The notes under the pieces: generated by a model | What the model was told of the DNA's origin: nothing | The model's database searches: none | Seen by the model: only the letters and a program-made list of their open reading frames with translations | Program-made: the position numbers and the translations under genes | In this document: piece by piece, positions 53,827 to 62,191 of the stretch | Position numbering within the stretch: position 1 is the first letter of the stretch | Layout: every line of letters starts with the position of its first letter | From: an uncultured SAR324 cluster bacterium | Lineage (GTDB): Bacteria; SAR324; NAC60-12 | NCBI GenBank assembly: GCA_905182865.1 | Contig: CAJJCY010000002.1 | Coordinates: forward strand, 629,040 to 693,039 | Direction: 5' to 3' | DNA: 64,000 nt

Positions 53827-54993
53827 TCAAGCAGGGTCAACCCATTTCCCATTCTCCTTGATGAGGTCAATTAATCGTTCCACAGCTTGTTCAGCGGGTA
53901 CATTGCGTTCCTTACACGTCTTTCCGTGAAAGAGATTTATTTTGCCAGGAGCAGCGCCAACGTAGCCAAAATCTGCATCTGCCATTTCACCCGGACCGTT
54001 TACTATGCACCCCATGACCGCAATTTTAACTCCCTTGAGGTGTGTAGTGTGTAATTTTATTTGTTCAGTGGTACTTTCTAAGTCAAAAAACGTACGACCG
54101 CATGATGGACAAGAAATAAAATCTGCATTAAAAATTCTGGATCGTGTGGACTGCAAAATAGAACGGGCTACAGGGATTTCATTTTCTGACGGTTCTGTAA
54201 GTGAAACTCTGATTGTGTCTCCAAAACCGTCGCAAAGCAAGGCGCCGATTCCCACTGCACTTTTTATACGTCCATCCAGTTCATTACCTGCTTCAGTAAC
54301 TCCCAAATGCAGAGGATAATGCATGTTTTCATCATCCATTACTCTTACAAGCTGCCGATATGACTCAATCATTACCAGGGGATTAGAGGATTTCATGGAC
54401 AGTACTGTTTCTTCAAAATTATGCTTCCGGAGAATACGTAAAAATTCCATAGCAGATTCAACCATTCCTTCCGGAGAATCTCCAAAGCGGTTCATCAGTC
54501 GATCTGAGAGTGAACCGTGGTTTGTACCAATTCTCAGAGCACATCCGTATTTTTTAAGGTTTTGTATTAGCGGAAGCAATTTTTCTTCAACACGTTCCAA
54601 TTCTTCCTGATACTGCAGATCAGTATATTCACGTACTTCAAATTTTTTCCGGTCGACATAATTACCTGGATTAATGCGGACTTTTTCCACAAATTCACAT
54701 ACATTAACTGCTAATTGCGGATTAAAATGAATGTCTGCTACCAGGGGACGTTCGATTCCACGCTTCTTCATTTCAGTACGGATTACGGGCAGACTGTCAA
54801 TTGATTTTTGATTTGGGACTGTAAGGCGGATAATCTCACAATCCACTGCATCTAATCTTGCAATTTCTTCTATGCATGATTCAACATTTGTGGTTTCAGA
54901 GGTCAGCATTGACTGAATCATAACAGGTTCAGAACCTCCAATCTTTATGGAACCGATTGAAACAGTGTTGGTATAACGTCTAGTGGGAAGCAA
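53827..54993 (-). CDS. ispG: 4-hydroxy-3-methylbut-2-enyl-diphosphate synthase
   Basis: 388 residues, the length of the bacterial flavodoxin/ferredoxin-type IspG. The start RRYTNTVSIGSIKIGGSEPV and MIQSMLTSETTNVE are diagnostic, as is RINPGNYVDRKKF. The 4Fe-4S ligands are in ISCPSCGRTFFDLES and GCIVNGPGEMADADFGYVG. Start is TTG at 54993. The MEP pathway also has IspD and Dxs here, all at separate loci. Downstream lies the palindromic repeat. Confidence 0.95.
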   Translation of the reverse strand: MLPTRRYTNTVSIGSIKIGGSEPVMIQSMLTSETTNVESCIEEIARLDAVDCEIIRLTVPNQKSIDSLPVIRTEMKKRGIERPLVADIHFNPQLAVNVCEFVEKVRINPGNYVDRKKFEVREYTDLQYQEELERVEEKLLPLIQNLKKYGCALRIGTNHGSLSDRLMNRFGDSPEGMVESAMEFLRILRKHNFEETVLSMKSSNPLVMIESYRQLVRVMDDENMHYPLHLGVTEAGNELDGRIKSAVGIGALLCDGFGDTIRVSLTEPSENEIPVARSILQSTRSRIFNADFISCPSCGRTFFDLESTTEQIKLHTTHLKGVKIAVMGCIVNGPGEMADADFGYVGAAPGKINLFHGKTCKERNVPAEQAVERLIDLIKENGKWVDPA

Positions 54994-55061
54994 TTTAGCT
55001 TATTGTGTTTTGGGTTTAAGTTTTTATTGAGTGTGAAAAAATTTCTGCACTCAACATAGTT

Positions 55062-56381
55062 TCATAGTCTGTCAAACACGGAACCATGTCCAGGGAGAAA
55101 CAGACGTTCATAAAAGCGATTTGCGTATTGATCTGTCATGCCGGCAATATAGTCACAAACTATTCTATTTTGATCCAGAACACTTTTTGCCTCTTTCCAT
55201 AAAATTTGAAAAGATGAAGGTAAAAGCATCTCAGCTTCAGATGAGAGTGTTTCAAACAGTGAAAGCACAACCTTACGTCCCCGATATGTTGCAGCTTGTA
55301 CAGTATTTAGTTGGATGACATGACGCGAAACAGTTTCTTTCAGTGATTTTAGGAATTGCAGTGGTTCTTCCTGAAGAACTGCATTCCATCCCAGGAGGGG
55401 TTCTTCAAATTTTTCATTAAGTTTTAATTCTGCAGAAGTAATAAGTGCATGAACCAGTGCTCCAACAGCTTGTTTGCGGTTGTGCCCGGAGTTTTCACCA
55501 TGTTTGAAAAGTTTTTTTTCAATTTGCAGAAGATTATTATCCTCTGCCCATTTTGGATCCAAATGTTTTGTGACTTCCTGCCAGTGGTCGTGAGTCAACA
55601 ATCGCAAAACAATACCATCTTCAAAATCATGAACCCCATAAGCAATATCATCTGCCAAATTCAACAGTGAGGTGTCCAGAGCTTTGTGGAACGAAAAACC
55701 ATGATTTGATTGTGTAGGTAAAGTTTGCTCACGGAAATGTTTTTGGTCTGAATCTGAAAGTGGTTCTAAAATCCAGTTAAGCACCTCCTGCTCTGTATCC
55801 AGATAACACTTTGGAGGTTTCCAAGCTTGTTGTTCATTTTTATTTTTAGAAGTACCGGATACTTTCGGTAGTGTTTTTTTACAAAGTTTGGAATAGGGTA
55901 CAGGATATTTTAGAACTCCCAGAAGGTTACGGCGCGTTAAATCTAATCCATACTTGGGTGTGTGTGATTCCAGTTTTGTGAGAATTCGCAATGTCTGTCC
56001 ATTGCCTTCAAATCCTCCACAGTCGCACATTGCAAAATTGAGAGCAGTCTCTCCACCGTGTCCAAAAGGTGGATGTCCCAAATCATGGGCCAATCCTGTC
56101 GTTTCTATCTGTTCTAGTCGGGGAAGCAGGTCTTTGAGTTCCGGATATCGCTGTAAAAAATTAAGTACAAGACCCCGTCCAATTTGAGCCACTTCCATTG
56201 AATGTGTCAGACGTGTACGATGGAAATCTCCGTCTAACACTCCGAGTATTTGTGTTTTTGCCTGCAATCTTCGGAATGCTGAAGAATGAATTACCCTTGC
56301 TCTGTCTCGCTCAAAATCCTCACGATGATCGTTTTTCCGTTGAACACCGTAAGGAGCGCGACGTTCTTTCCATGGGTCCAT
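55062..56381 (-). CDS. Deoxyguanosinetriphosphate triphosphohydrolase-like protein
   Basis: 439 residues with an HD domain: SAFRRLQAKTQILGVLDGDF, RTRLTHSMEVAQIGRGL and GLAHDLGHPPFGHGGE give the H...HD...D metal centre, and DDIAYGVHDFEDGI supplies the last ligand. This is the dGTPase family that splits dNTPs into nucleoside and triphosphate. A KNKNEQQAWKPPK insert is present between the two halves. The start ATG is at 56381. Confidence 0.93.
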   Translation of the reverse strand: MDPWKERRAPYGVQRKNDHREDFERDRARVIHSSAFRRLQAKTQILGVLDGDFHRTRLTHSMEVAQIGRGLVLNFLQRYPELKDLLPRLEQIETTGLAHDLGHPPFGHGGETALNFAMCDCGGFEGNGQTLRILTKLESHTPKYGLDLTRRNLLGVLKYPVPYSKLCKKTLPKVSGTSKNKNEQQAWKPPKCYLDTEQEVLNWILEPLSDSDQKHFREQTLPTQSNHGFSFHKALDTSLLNLADDIAYGVHDFEDGIVLRLLTHDHWQEVTKHLDPKWAEDNNLLQIEKKLFKHGENSGHNRKQAVGALVHALITSAELKLNEKFEEPLLGWNAVLQEEPLQFLKSLKETVSRHVIQLNTVQAATYRGRKVVLSLFETLSSEAEMLLPSSFQILWKEAKSVLDQNRIVCDYIAGMTDQYANRFYERLFLPGHGSVFDRL

Positions 56382-56655
56382 TTATACGGTTCTATCCGGA
56401 TGTGAGAATAATTTATGCTTGAAATATTTTTTTTTGATTATCATGGATTATAAAGGATTTTAATTATATTTTCACCGGATAAAAAGAAGAAATAATAACC
56501 GGATGCATGCTAATCAATTTTCGGTTAACGATCCAAGAAAGTCTGAAGTCTTCAAATCACTTGATATATCCTTGAATTTAATTATTATAAGTTGTTAAAT
56601 CTTTATATTAAACTAAAATAACTTAGATAAATTTTTTAGTAAAGGAGAACAGCAT

Positions 56656-56877
56656 TTGAGTGAAGATAAACTAGAAGTTGAGGGGATTGTACTTGAATCC
56701 TCCAAAGGTATTTTTCGGGTAAAACTTGAAAATGATCATGTTGTTATTGGCCATTTGTCGGGAAAAATGAAAATGTATAAGATTCGTGTACTTCCTGGAG
56801 ATACAGTCACAATAGAACTTTCCCCCTATGATCTGAAACGTGGAAGAATAGTGCGGCGGGAAAAAGTTGAAGGTTGA
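56656..56877 (+). CDS. infA: Translation initiation factor IF-1
   Basis: 73 residues of an S1-like OB fold. [20 protein letters not shown] and [20 protein letters not shown] with [13 protein letters not shown] fit IF-1 well. Start is TTG at 56656, supported by a strong AAAGGAGAA ribosome site seven bases upstream; the normal N-terminus needs this start. A 275-base gap to the divergent dGTPase gene holds the promoters. Confidence 0.95.
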   Translation: MSEDKLEVEGIVLESSKGIFRVKLENDHVVIGHLSGKMKMYKIRVLPGDTVTIELSPYDLKRGRIVRREKVEG

Positions 56878-56977
56878 AAGAAATTTTATCTTTAAAGTTT
56901 CATTAATAATGATCGAAAGCAGGTTTGTTGAGTACTGTGGATAACTGGGTTACCCAAGATTTAACGATTGATCTTGG

Positions 56978-58732
56978 ATGAATATATTTGAACAAACGAT
57001 CTGTGATTGGACTGCAAAGGTTCTAAACAACATTGATGATTCAAGAACTTGGGATACATCATCATTCAACGAATTAGTTGAGAAACCACCCAATCCTGAT
57101 ATGGGAGATTATGCACTCCCTTGCTTTAGCTTTGCTAAAAGTTTGCGACGCCCCCCCTTTCAAATTGCTGTGGAACTGGCAGAGAAGCTTCAATCGTATA
57201 TCTCACCGGAAACCCCTTTAATTTCAATCCAGGCAAAAGACTCTTATCTGAATTATACTGTTTCTACTGCTGTAATGGCTGAAGTAGTCTTACCGGATAT
57301 TTTCTGTGGAAAATATTTTACAGAGCCCTCCAACATTTCCCGTGAACGGGTGATGATTGAATTTTCTCAACCAAATACACACAAAGGTTTTCATGTTGGA
57401 CATATGCGTAATGTGGCGCTTGGAGATAGTTTGTGCCGTATCTTTTGTTACAACGGCTATGATGTAGTCGGAGCAAACTACATTGGTGACGTTGGAGCAC
57501 ATATAGCAAAATGTTTGTGGTTTTATAGTAATTATAACACTGAAACTCCTCCAGAAAAATTTCGTGGAGAGTGGTTAGGTGAACTTTACACGCAAGCTGT
57601 AAAAAAACTGGATGAAGCAGAAGGTCAAGAGAAAATTAAGTTTCAGAAAGAAATCAGTCAAATTCAGCAAAAACTGGAAGCAAAAGACGAGCAATTCATT
57701 CAAGAATGGGAAAAAACGCGTGAATGGTCTTTGTTGGATTTTCAAGAAATATATGAGTGGCTGGATGTAAGTTTTGACCATATTTTCTATGAGTCCGAGG
57801 TTGATGAAGAAGGCAGGCAAATTGTAATTGAAGGAGAAAAAAAGGGGGTATTTCAGTATTCAGAAGGTGCAATTGGGATTGATCTTGAGGAGGAAGAACT
57901 TGGTTTTTTTATGCTCCTGAAATCAGATGGGAACACCCTCTATTCCACAAAAGACCTTGCACTTGCACAACACAAATTTAACCAGTTTGGAGTGAAGCGC
58001 TCAATTTATGTGGTTGGGGCTGAACAGACGTTGCATTTTAAACAAGTTTTTGCCACCCTCAAAAGAATGGGCTATGAGCAAGTCGACAACTGTTTCCATT
58101 TGCCGTATGCACTTGTGATGCTTCCAGAAGGTAAAATGAGTTCTCGTGCAGGAAATGTGATTTTGTTTACGCAGTTGCGCAAAGAAATCATTGAAAGTAT
58201 CCAATCCAATCATCTGGGAGAACATCAGCAGGAATGGAGTAAGAAAGAACTTGAGGAAACGGCTCAAAAAATTGCAGTGGCGGCCATTAAATACGGTATG
58301 CTAAATCAAGACTCAAATAAGCAGATTGTGTTTTCAATAGACGACTGGCTGGTTTCTGAAGGAGATACCGGCACCTATCTGGTTTATGCCTACGTGCGAA
58401 TAAGGAGTATTTGTCGGCAAATTTCGCGTGAAGTGGTCGCAGATGTGGACTTTTCACTATTAGCACATCCCAATGAAAAAAAGCTTTTACGACAGATGCT
58501 GGATTTCAATCGCACTGTATTTAAATCCGGTGAGCAATACCGTCCTTCCTTACTTGCCCGGATGCTTTATGAGTTTTCCAAAGATTTCAGCCGTGCCTAC
58601 AACACATGTTCAGTAAAGCATGCTGAAACTGAAATGCTGCAAGCTGCCAGATTACTATTATTTCACTGTGTTGCTGAAACTCTCCTGCAGGGTCTTCACC
58701 TAATTGGAATCTCACCACCAGAACGGATGTGA
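56978..58732 (+). CDS. argS: Arginyl-tRNA synthetase
   Basis: 584 residues of the class I enzyme. The ArgRS N-terminal add-on domain is followed by FSQPNTHKGFHVGHMRNVAL (HIGH motif as HVGH), GVGAN-type YIGDVGAHIAKCLW, and the KMSS loop in PEGKMSSRAGNVILF. The C-terminal DALR-type anticodon domain begins near residue 470 (YLVYAYVRIRSICRQIS) and ends in GLHLIGISPPERM, as expected. Located 100 bases after infA. Confidence 0.96.
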   Translation: MNIFEQTICDWTAKVLNNIDDSRTWDTSSFNELVEKPPNPDMGDYALPCFSFAKSLRRPPFQIAVELAEKLQSYISPETPLISIQAKDSYLNYTVSTAVMAEVVLPDIFCGKYFTEPSNISRERVMIEFSQPNTHKGFHVGHMRNVALGDSLCRIFCYNGYDVVGANYIGDVGAHIAKCLWFYSNYNTETPPEKFRGEWLGELYTQAVKKLDEAEGQEKIKFQKEISQIQQKLEAKDEQFIQEWEKTREWSLLDFQEIYEWLDVSFDHIFYESEVDEEGRQIVIEGEKKGVFQYSEGAIGIDLEEEELGFFMLLKSDGNTLYSTKDLALAQHKFNQFGVKRSIYVVGAEQTLHFKQVFATLKRMGYEQVDNCFHLPYALVMLPEGKMSSRAGNVILFTQLRKEIIESIQSNHLGEHQQEWSKKELEETAQKIAVAAIKYGMLNQDSNKQIVFSIDDWLVSEGDTGTYLVYAYVRIRSICRQISREVVADVDFSLLAHPNEKKLLRQMLDFNRTVFKSGEQYRPSLLARMLYEFSKDFSRAYNTCSVKHAETEMLQAARLLLFHCVAETLLQGLHLIGISPPERM

Positions 58733-58845
58733 CAAGATTGGAAAATATTTTTGGATTAAAGACTTTAGAATTCCATGACCATTCAAGAAAACTATTTTTT
58801 GTGTCTTTTATGGTACTGGAACAAAATTTTACAATAAGATCATTT

Positions 58846-59253
58846 ATGTTTAAATGGTTGTTTATTTTACTAATTTCAATCATCCTCTCTACAGAATTAT
58901 TTGCAGACTATTTTAAATGGGAAATTCTGGTTTCCGAAAATGGTTACGGAACTGAGAGCCACACTATCCCTGTTGATTCAGAAGGAAAAATCAAATCTGC
59001 AGCAAATTTGGCTGAATGCAGGATGGTAAATTTTTGGACACGAATAGAATCTGAGTTGCTGCTGGAAGGAAAAACTTTAGTCTGTGTTTTTGAAGATAAA
59101 AGGCAATCCGTCAGCGTTGTTTGCAGAGATAATAACCTTAACCGCAAATACAACAGGGTCAAAGAAATTTATCCAGTTGCAAAAGATGGATTTCGGATCA
59201 ATCCGGAATTAGGCGCAGGGTCACCCTATTTTGAACTCAGCTGCTATTTTTGA
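58846..59253 (+). CDS. Small exported protein of unknown function
   Basis: 135 residues from the ATG at 58846, which starts the signal peptide MFKWLFILLISIILSTELFA. The open frame extends upstream to 58729 across the argS stop, but that part looks non-coding. The mature protein has two Cys-containing strands (LVCVFEDKRQSVSVVCRDNN) that could form a disulfide, and ends YFELSCYF. No family is recognised. Convergent with mtnN with 10 bases between stops. Confidence 0.6.
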   Translation: MFKWLFILLISIILSTELFADYFKWEILVSENGYGTESHTIPVDSEGKIKSAANLAECRMVNFWTRIESELLLEGKTLVCVFEDKRQSVSVVCRDNNLNRKYNRVKEIYPVAKDGFRINPELGAGSPYFELSCYF

Positions 59254-59263
59254 AGATCTGCAA

Positions 59264-59959
59264 TTAGAGCAAAGCATTCAAAATGGACTGCACAGTTTCG
59301 AATGAATTCTTTGCGGCTTTTTTCAATGATGTAGAGGAAAGATTGTGTCCATTTGCTCCAGCTAAATCACTGAGACAACGTACCACGATTGCAGGTATTC
59401 CAAATTGTTCTGCAACCTGAGCAATTGCTCCTCCTTCCATTTCAACTGCCTGTGCACCAAATTTTTCATACAACTCTTTCCTGGTTTCTTGACACTGAAG
59501 AAAAACATCTCCAGTCAGGATAGTACCCATCCGGACATCTGGAAGTGCGGTATTGATTATTTCTTTTATCTGTGGATCTATAACAAATTCTGCTTTATTT
59601 TTTTGTAGCCCCATCGGTATTTCCCCAGCACGGTAAACTTGGATATTTCCGTCTTTCAGTGCACCGTAATCATACTGAATCAAAAACTCACCAATCAAAA
59701 CTTCTCCAATTTTCATATCCGGATCAATCCCTCCCGCGATTCCGGAAAAAATAAGAGTTTCACACTTAAATTGCTGAATTAGAATCGTGGAAACCATCGC
59801 TGAATTGACTTTACCTATCCCACATTCAACTATAATCAACTCATGGAAAGGATGTTTGCTTTTGAAAAAAGTTCTACCACCAACCCGCTGTCCAGAATTT
59901 GGAAGCAATTCAAAAAAATGTATTTCTTTGGGGATGGCACAAAGGATTCCAATTTTCAT
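59264..59959 (-). CDS. mtnN: 5'-methylthioadenosine/S-adenosylhomocysteine nucleosidase
   Basis: 231 residues. IGILCAIPKEIHFFE, VECGIGKVNSAMVSTILI and FSGIAGGIDPDMKIGEVLIG match the PNP/MTAN family; QAVEMEGGAIAQVAEQFGIP holds the catalytic Glu pair, and VVRCLSDLAG the catalytic Asp (MTAN: R..SD.A). It recycles MTA and SAH. Start ATG at 59959 or TTG at 59962. Same strand as the MurG-like gene but with a small ORF in between. Confidence 0.93.
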   Translation of the reverse strand: MKIGILCAIPKEIHFFELLPNSGQRVGGRTFFKSKHPFHELIIVECGIGKVNSAMVSTILIQQFKCETLIFSGIAGGIDPDMKIGEVLIGEFLIQYDYGALKDGNIQVYRAGEIPMGLQKNKAEFVIDPQIKEIINTALPDVRMGTILTGDVFLQCQETRKELYEKFGAQAVEMEGGAIAQVAEQFGIPAIVVRCLSDLAGANGHNLSSTSLKKAAKNSFETVQSILNALL

Positions 59960-59980
59960 CAAAGACGCAAATATAATTTA

Positions 59981-60175
59981 CTAAAAATATTTTTTACAAA
60001 TGGCCGGGAATTCTCTTTTTTTGCACCACTCGTAAAACTTTCCGCTTCCTAGTGCACAGGACGTGGTACCAAAGAATAATAAAAGGATTATGATCCACAA
60101 ACCTTCACTATGTCTGACTTTTAAAATTAGAGCATTGAAAAATTTGCAACATTTTAATTTTAGAACCATTTTCAC
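59981..60175 (-). CDS. Possible small membrane or lipoprotein
   Basis: 64 codons starting with GTG at 60175, whose GTGA overlaps the stop of the MurG-like gene; an ATG follows two codons later. The hydrophobic stretch GLWIIILLLFFGTTSC ends like a lipobox (FGTTSC) and the rest is GSGKFYEWCKKREFPAICKK with two further Cys. The four-base overlap and signal-like segment favour a real gene, but its size and lack of relatives keep confidence low. Confidence 0.4.
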   Translation of the reverse strand: MKMVLKLKCCKFFNALILKVRHSEGLWIIILLLFFGTTSCALGSGKFYEWCKKREFPAICKKYF

Positions 60176-61269
60176 CTTTCATCAGTTATCTCAAAAACCA
60201 ACTGTGCAAAATCATTTGTACCACCATCCTGCAGAATTTCATGAAGCCTTTTTCCCATTTCTCCCGGAACACGTTTTTCCAAAAAACTATTCCACCACTC
60301 TAGGCCAGTGGAAGCTAAATCTACCTGGGAAACTATTTCTGCAGCCTTGTATTTTTTGATAATCAAAGCATTATCTTCCTGATGTGTTCCTGGAAGTGGA
60401 ATGAGAACAGTATCTTTTTGTAAAACAGCAAGCTCACCGAGAATTCCCATTCCTGCGCGTGTCAACACTATTTCACTCCTGGAAAGCAAGTCCCCCATGC
60501 CCTCATGGATAGTTTCTATCGGGTGGTAATCCGGATGAGAAAAAGTGGAAGATTCTTGTTCCAAAGAATTATTCCATTTTGTTCCAGTGAGGTGTACAAC
60601 TTGAAAATCAACAAGCCAATGTTTTATCAAGGGAAAGATGGCTTCATTCAAACCAACTGCTCCCTGACCACCTCCTGTGATAAGTATAAGCGGGCGTTCC
60701 GGATGTAGTCCAAAACGTTCATTTGCACTTTTTACACTGGCAGAGTATATTTCCTGACGTACAACCGGGCCTATTTTTCGTTTCAAAGATATGGAAGGAA
60801 ACTGATTGGCAGTAATATCAAAATAGAATACAAGCGCACTGCTAACTGGAGCCATCAAGCGGTTAGCCAGTCCGGAGCGCAAATCCATTTGCATAATCAC
60901 GTGAGGGATCCTTAAAAGCCAGGCGGCATAAGCTACAGGTACACTAACAAAACTTCCTGCAGAAACAATAACCTGTGGGCGGAAACGGAGCAAATAAATC
61001 AAACCTGTTATTCCACCTCCGAGGATATACAAAGGATCGATAAAATTTCTCCAGTTCCAATAACGCCTGAATTTGCCAGAAGGAATTATGGAAAACGGTA
61101 TCTCAGCTTGCTCTACCATTTTTCTTTCCGGACCTAATTTACTGCCTAAGAAAAGAAATTCGGAGTTCTTTTTTAGTTTTCGAATTTCCTGTGCCAAAGC
61201 CAGCAGTGGTATGGTAGGACCACCAGAACCTCCCCCTGTGAATAAAACTCGAACAGTTTTATCACTCAT
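60172..61269 (-). CDS. MurG-like GT-B glycosyltransferase with altered motifs
   Basis: 365 residues in the MurG/GT28 fold: VRVLFTGGGSGGPTIPLLALA opens it, GLIYLLRFRPQVIVSAGSFV and ITGGGQGAVGLNEAIFP are the second GGS-type motif, and VLTRAGMGILGELAVLQKDT plus LIPLPGTHQEDNALI the donor-binding site. In MurG the first motif is GGTGGH and a later one HEQN; here GGSGGP lacks the His and the other region reads MQMDLRSGLAN. It is therefore probably a paralogue transferring another sugar or acting on another lipid. Overlaps a small downstream gene by four bases and lies 20 bases after GDPD. Confidence 0.8.
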   Translation of the reverse strand: MSDKTVRVLFTGGGSGGPTIPLLALAQEIRKLKKNSEFLFLGSKLGPERKMVEQAEIPFSIIPSGKFRRYWNWRNFIDPLYILGGGITGLIYLLRFRPQVIVSAGSFVSVPVAYAAWLLRIPHVIMQMDLRSGLANRLMAPVSSALVFYFDITANQFPSISLKRKIGPVVRQEIYSASVKSANERFGLHPERPLILITGGGQGAVGLNEAIFPLIKHWLVDFQVVHLTGTKWNNSLEQESSTFSHPDYHPIETIHEGMGDLLSRSEIVLTRAGMGILGELAVLQKDTVLIPLPGTHQEDNALIIKKYKAAEIVSQVDLASTGLEWWNSFLEKRVPGEMGKRLHEILQDGGTNDFAQLVFEITDER

Positions 61270-61289
61270 AGCTTGCGTCTCTTTTACTG

Positions 61290-62129
61290 TTAGTTGACAC
61301 TTCCTTCCACAACGATTGTTTGAGCCTTCTTCAATTCTGCATGAAGAAGGCTGCTCAAACCTACTGCGTCATTGGAGAAGATCCATTCCACTCCACGGTT
61401 AATTTCTCTAAAAAGATTATTTTTAGACCTGGGATAACCAACTCCAACATTTTGTCCGCAGTCCAAATGTCGGTTTACTAATTTTCTGTGAAGTAACAGA
61501 TAATGCCCACCCAGACCGGCATAGTTTTCATTTAACGAGATATCACTTAATATTTTTTCATTAAAAACCGCAACCAAAATTTTTGCTGAGTTTTCGGTAA
61601 AAGTCACTAATTTCAACATTTCTGGAATCAGGCAGAGCAAATGAAAATCTTTTTGAGGTTTTAACTGAGAAAATAGTTCTTTCAGTATCCTGTTCTGTTT
61701 TTCCGGTTGAGGATAAAATTCTTCTTTGGCCTCCACCATTAAATGCAATTTACCCCCGTAGCGCTGAAGTACTTCTTCCAGTGTTGGAATATGAGGGCAG
61801 ATTCGATTTAGATCTTCCAGTTTTGTTTCTGAAATCCTTGTATTAGAACCATACAATCTCATTAAATCCGGATCATGGGAAACAACTGGATACAAGTCTT
61901 TTGTCCAGCGAAAATCAAATTCAATACCCCAAATCCCATCCGTTTCTAGCGCATGATCAAATGCAGTCAAAGTGTTTTCAAAAATTTCTTGGTTGTCATG
62001 CTGCCCGCGGTGGGAAATAATTTTACATTCCACTAATTTTTCCAGAGTAGGAGTCTGTTGGGGTATTAAAGCAAAGACCAAGTCACAAACCTGCATCAAG
62101 CGGGTTTCCATCCAGATTGGAAGTTCCAT
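61290..62129 (-). CDS. Glycerophosphodiester phosphodiesterase family protein
   Basis: 279 residues of GDPD TIM-barrel. After an unusual 35-residue N-terminal extension (METRLMQVCDLVFALIPQQ) the catalytic start ISHRGQHDNQEIFENTLTAF has the His-Arg-Gly and Glu-Asn-Thr; IEFDFRWTKDLYPVVSHDPD gives the metal-binding acidics and second His; LMVEAK is the later Glu. Canonical GDPD has E-x-D and D-x-x-x-V-x-H-D, as here. In an operon with the MurG-like gene, which suggests a shared glycolipid or phospholipid pathway. Confidence 0.87.
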   Translation of the reverse strand: MELPIWMETRLMQVCDLVFALIPQQTPTLEKLVECKIISHRGQHDNQEIFENTLTAFDHALETDGIWGIEFDFRWTKDLYPVVSHDPDLMRLYGSNTRISETKLEDLNRICPHIPTLEEVLQRYGGKLHLMVEAKEEFYPQPEKQNRILKELFSQLKPQKDFHLLCLIPEMLKLVTFTENSAKILVAVFNEKILSDISLNENYAGLGGHYLLLHRKLVNRHLDCGQNVGVGYPRSKNNLFREINRGVEWIFSNDAVGLSSLLHAELKKAQTIVVEGSVN

Positions 62130-62191
62130 AATAAATTAGAGTGCTATTCTTTTATTTTTTTGTAACACATACATCTAAGATTTCTATACCA

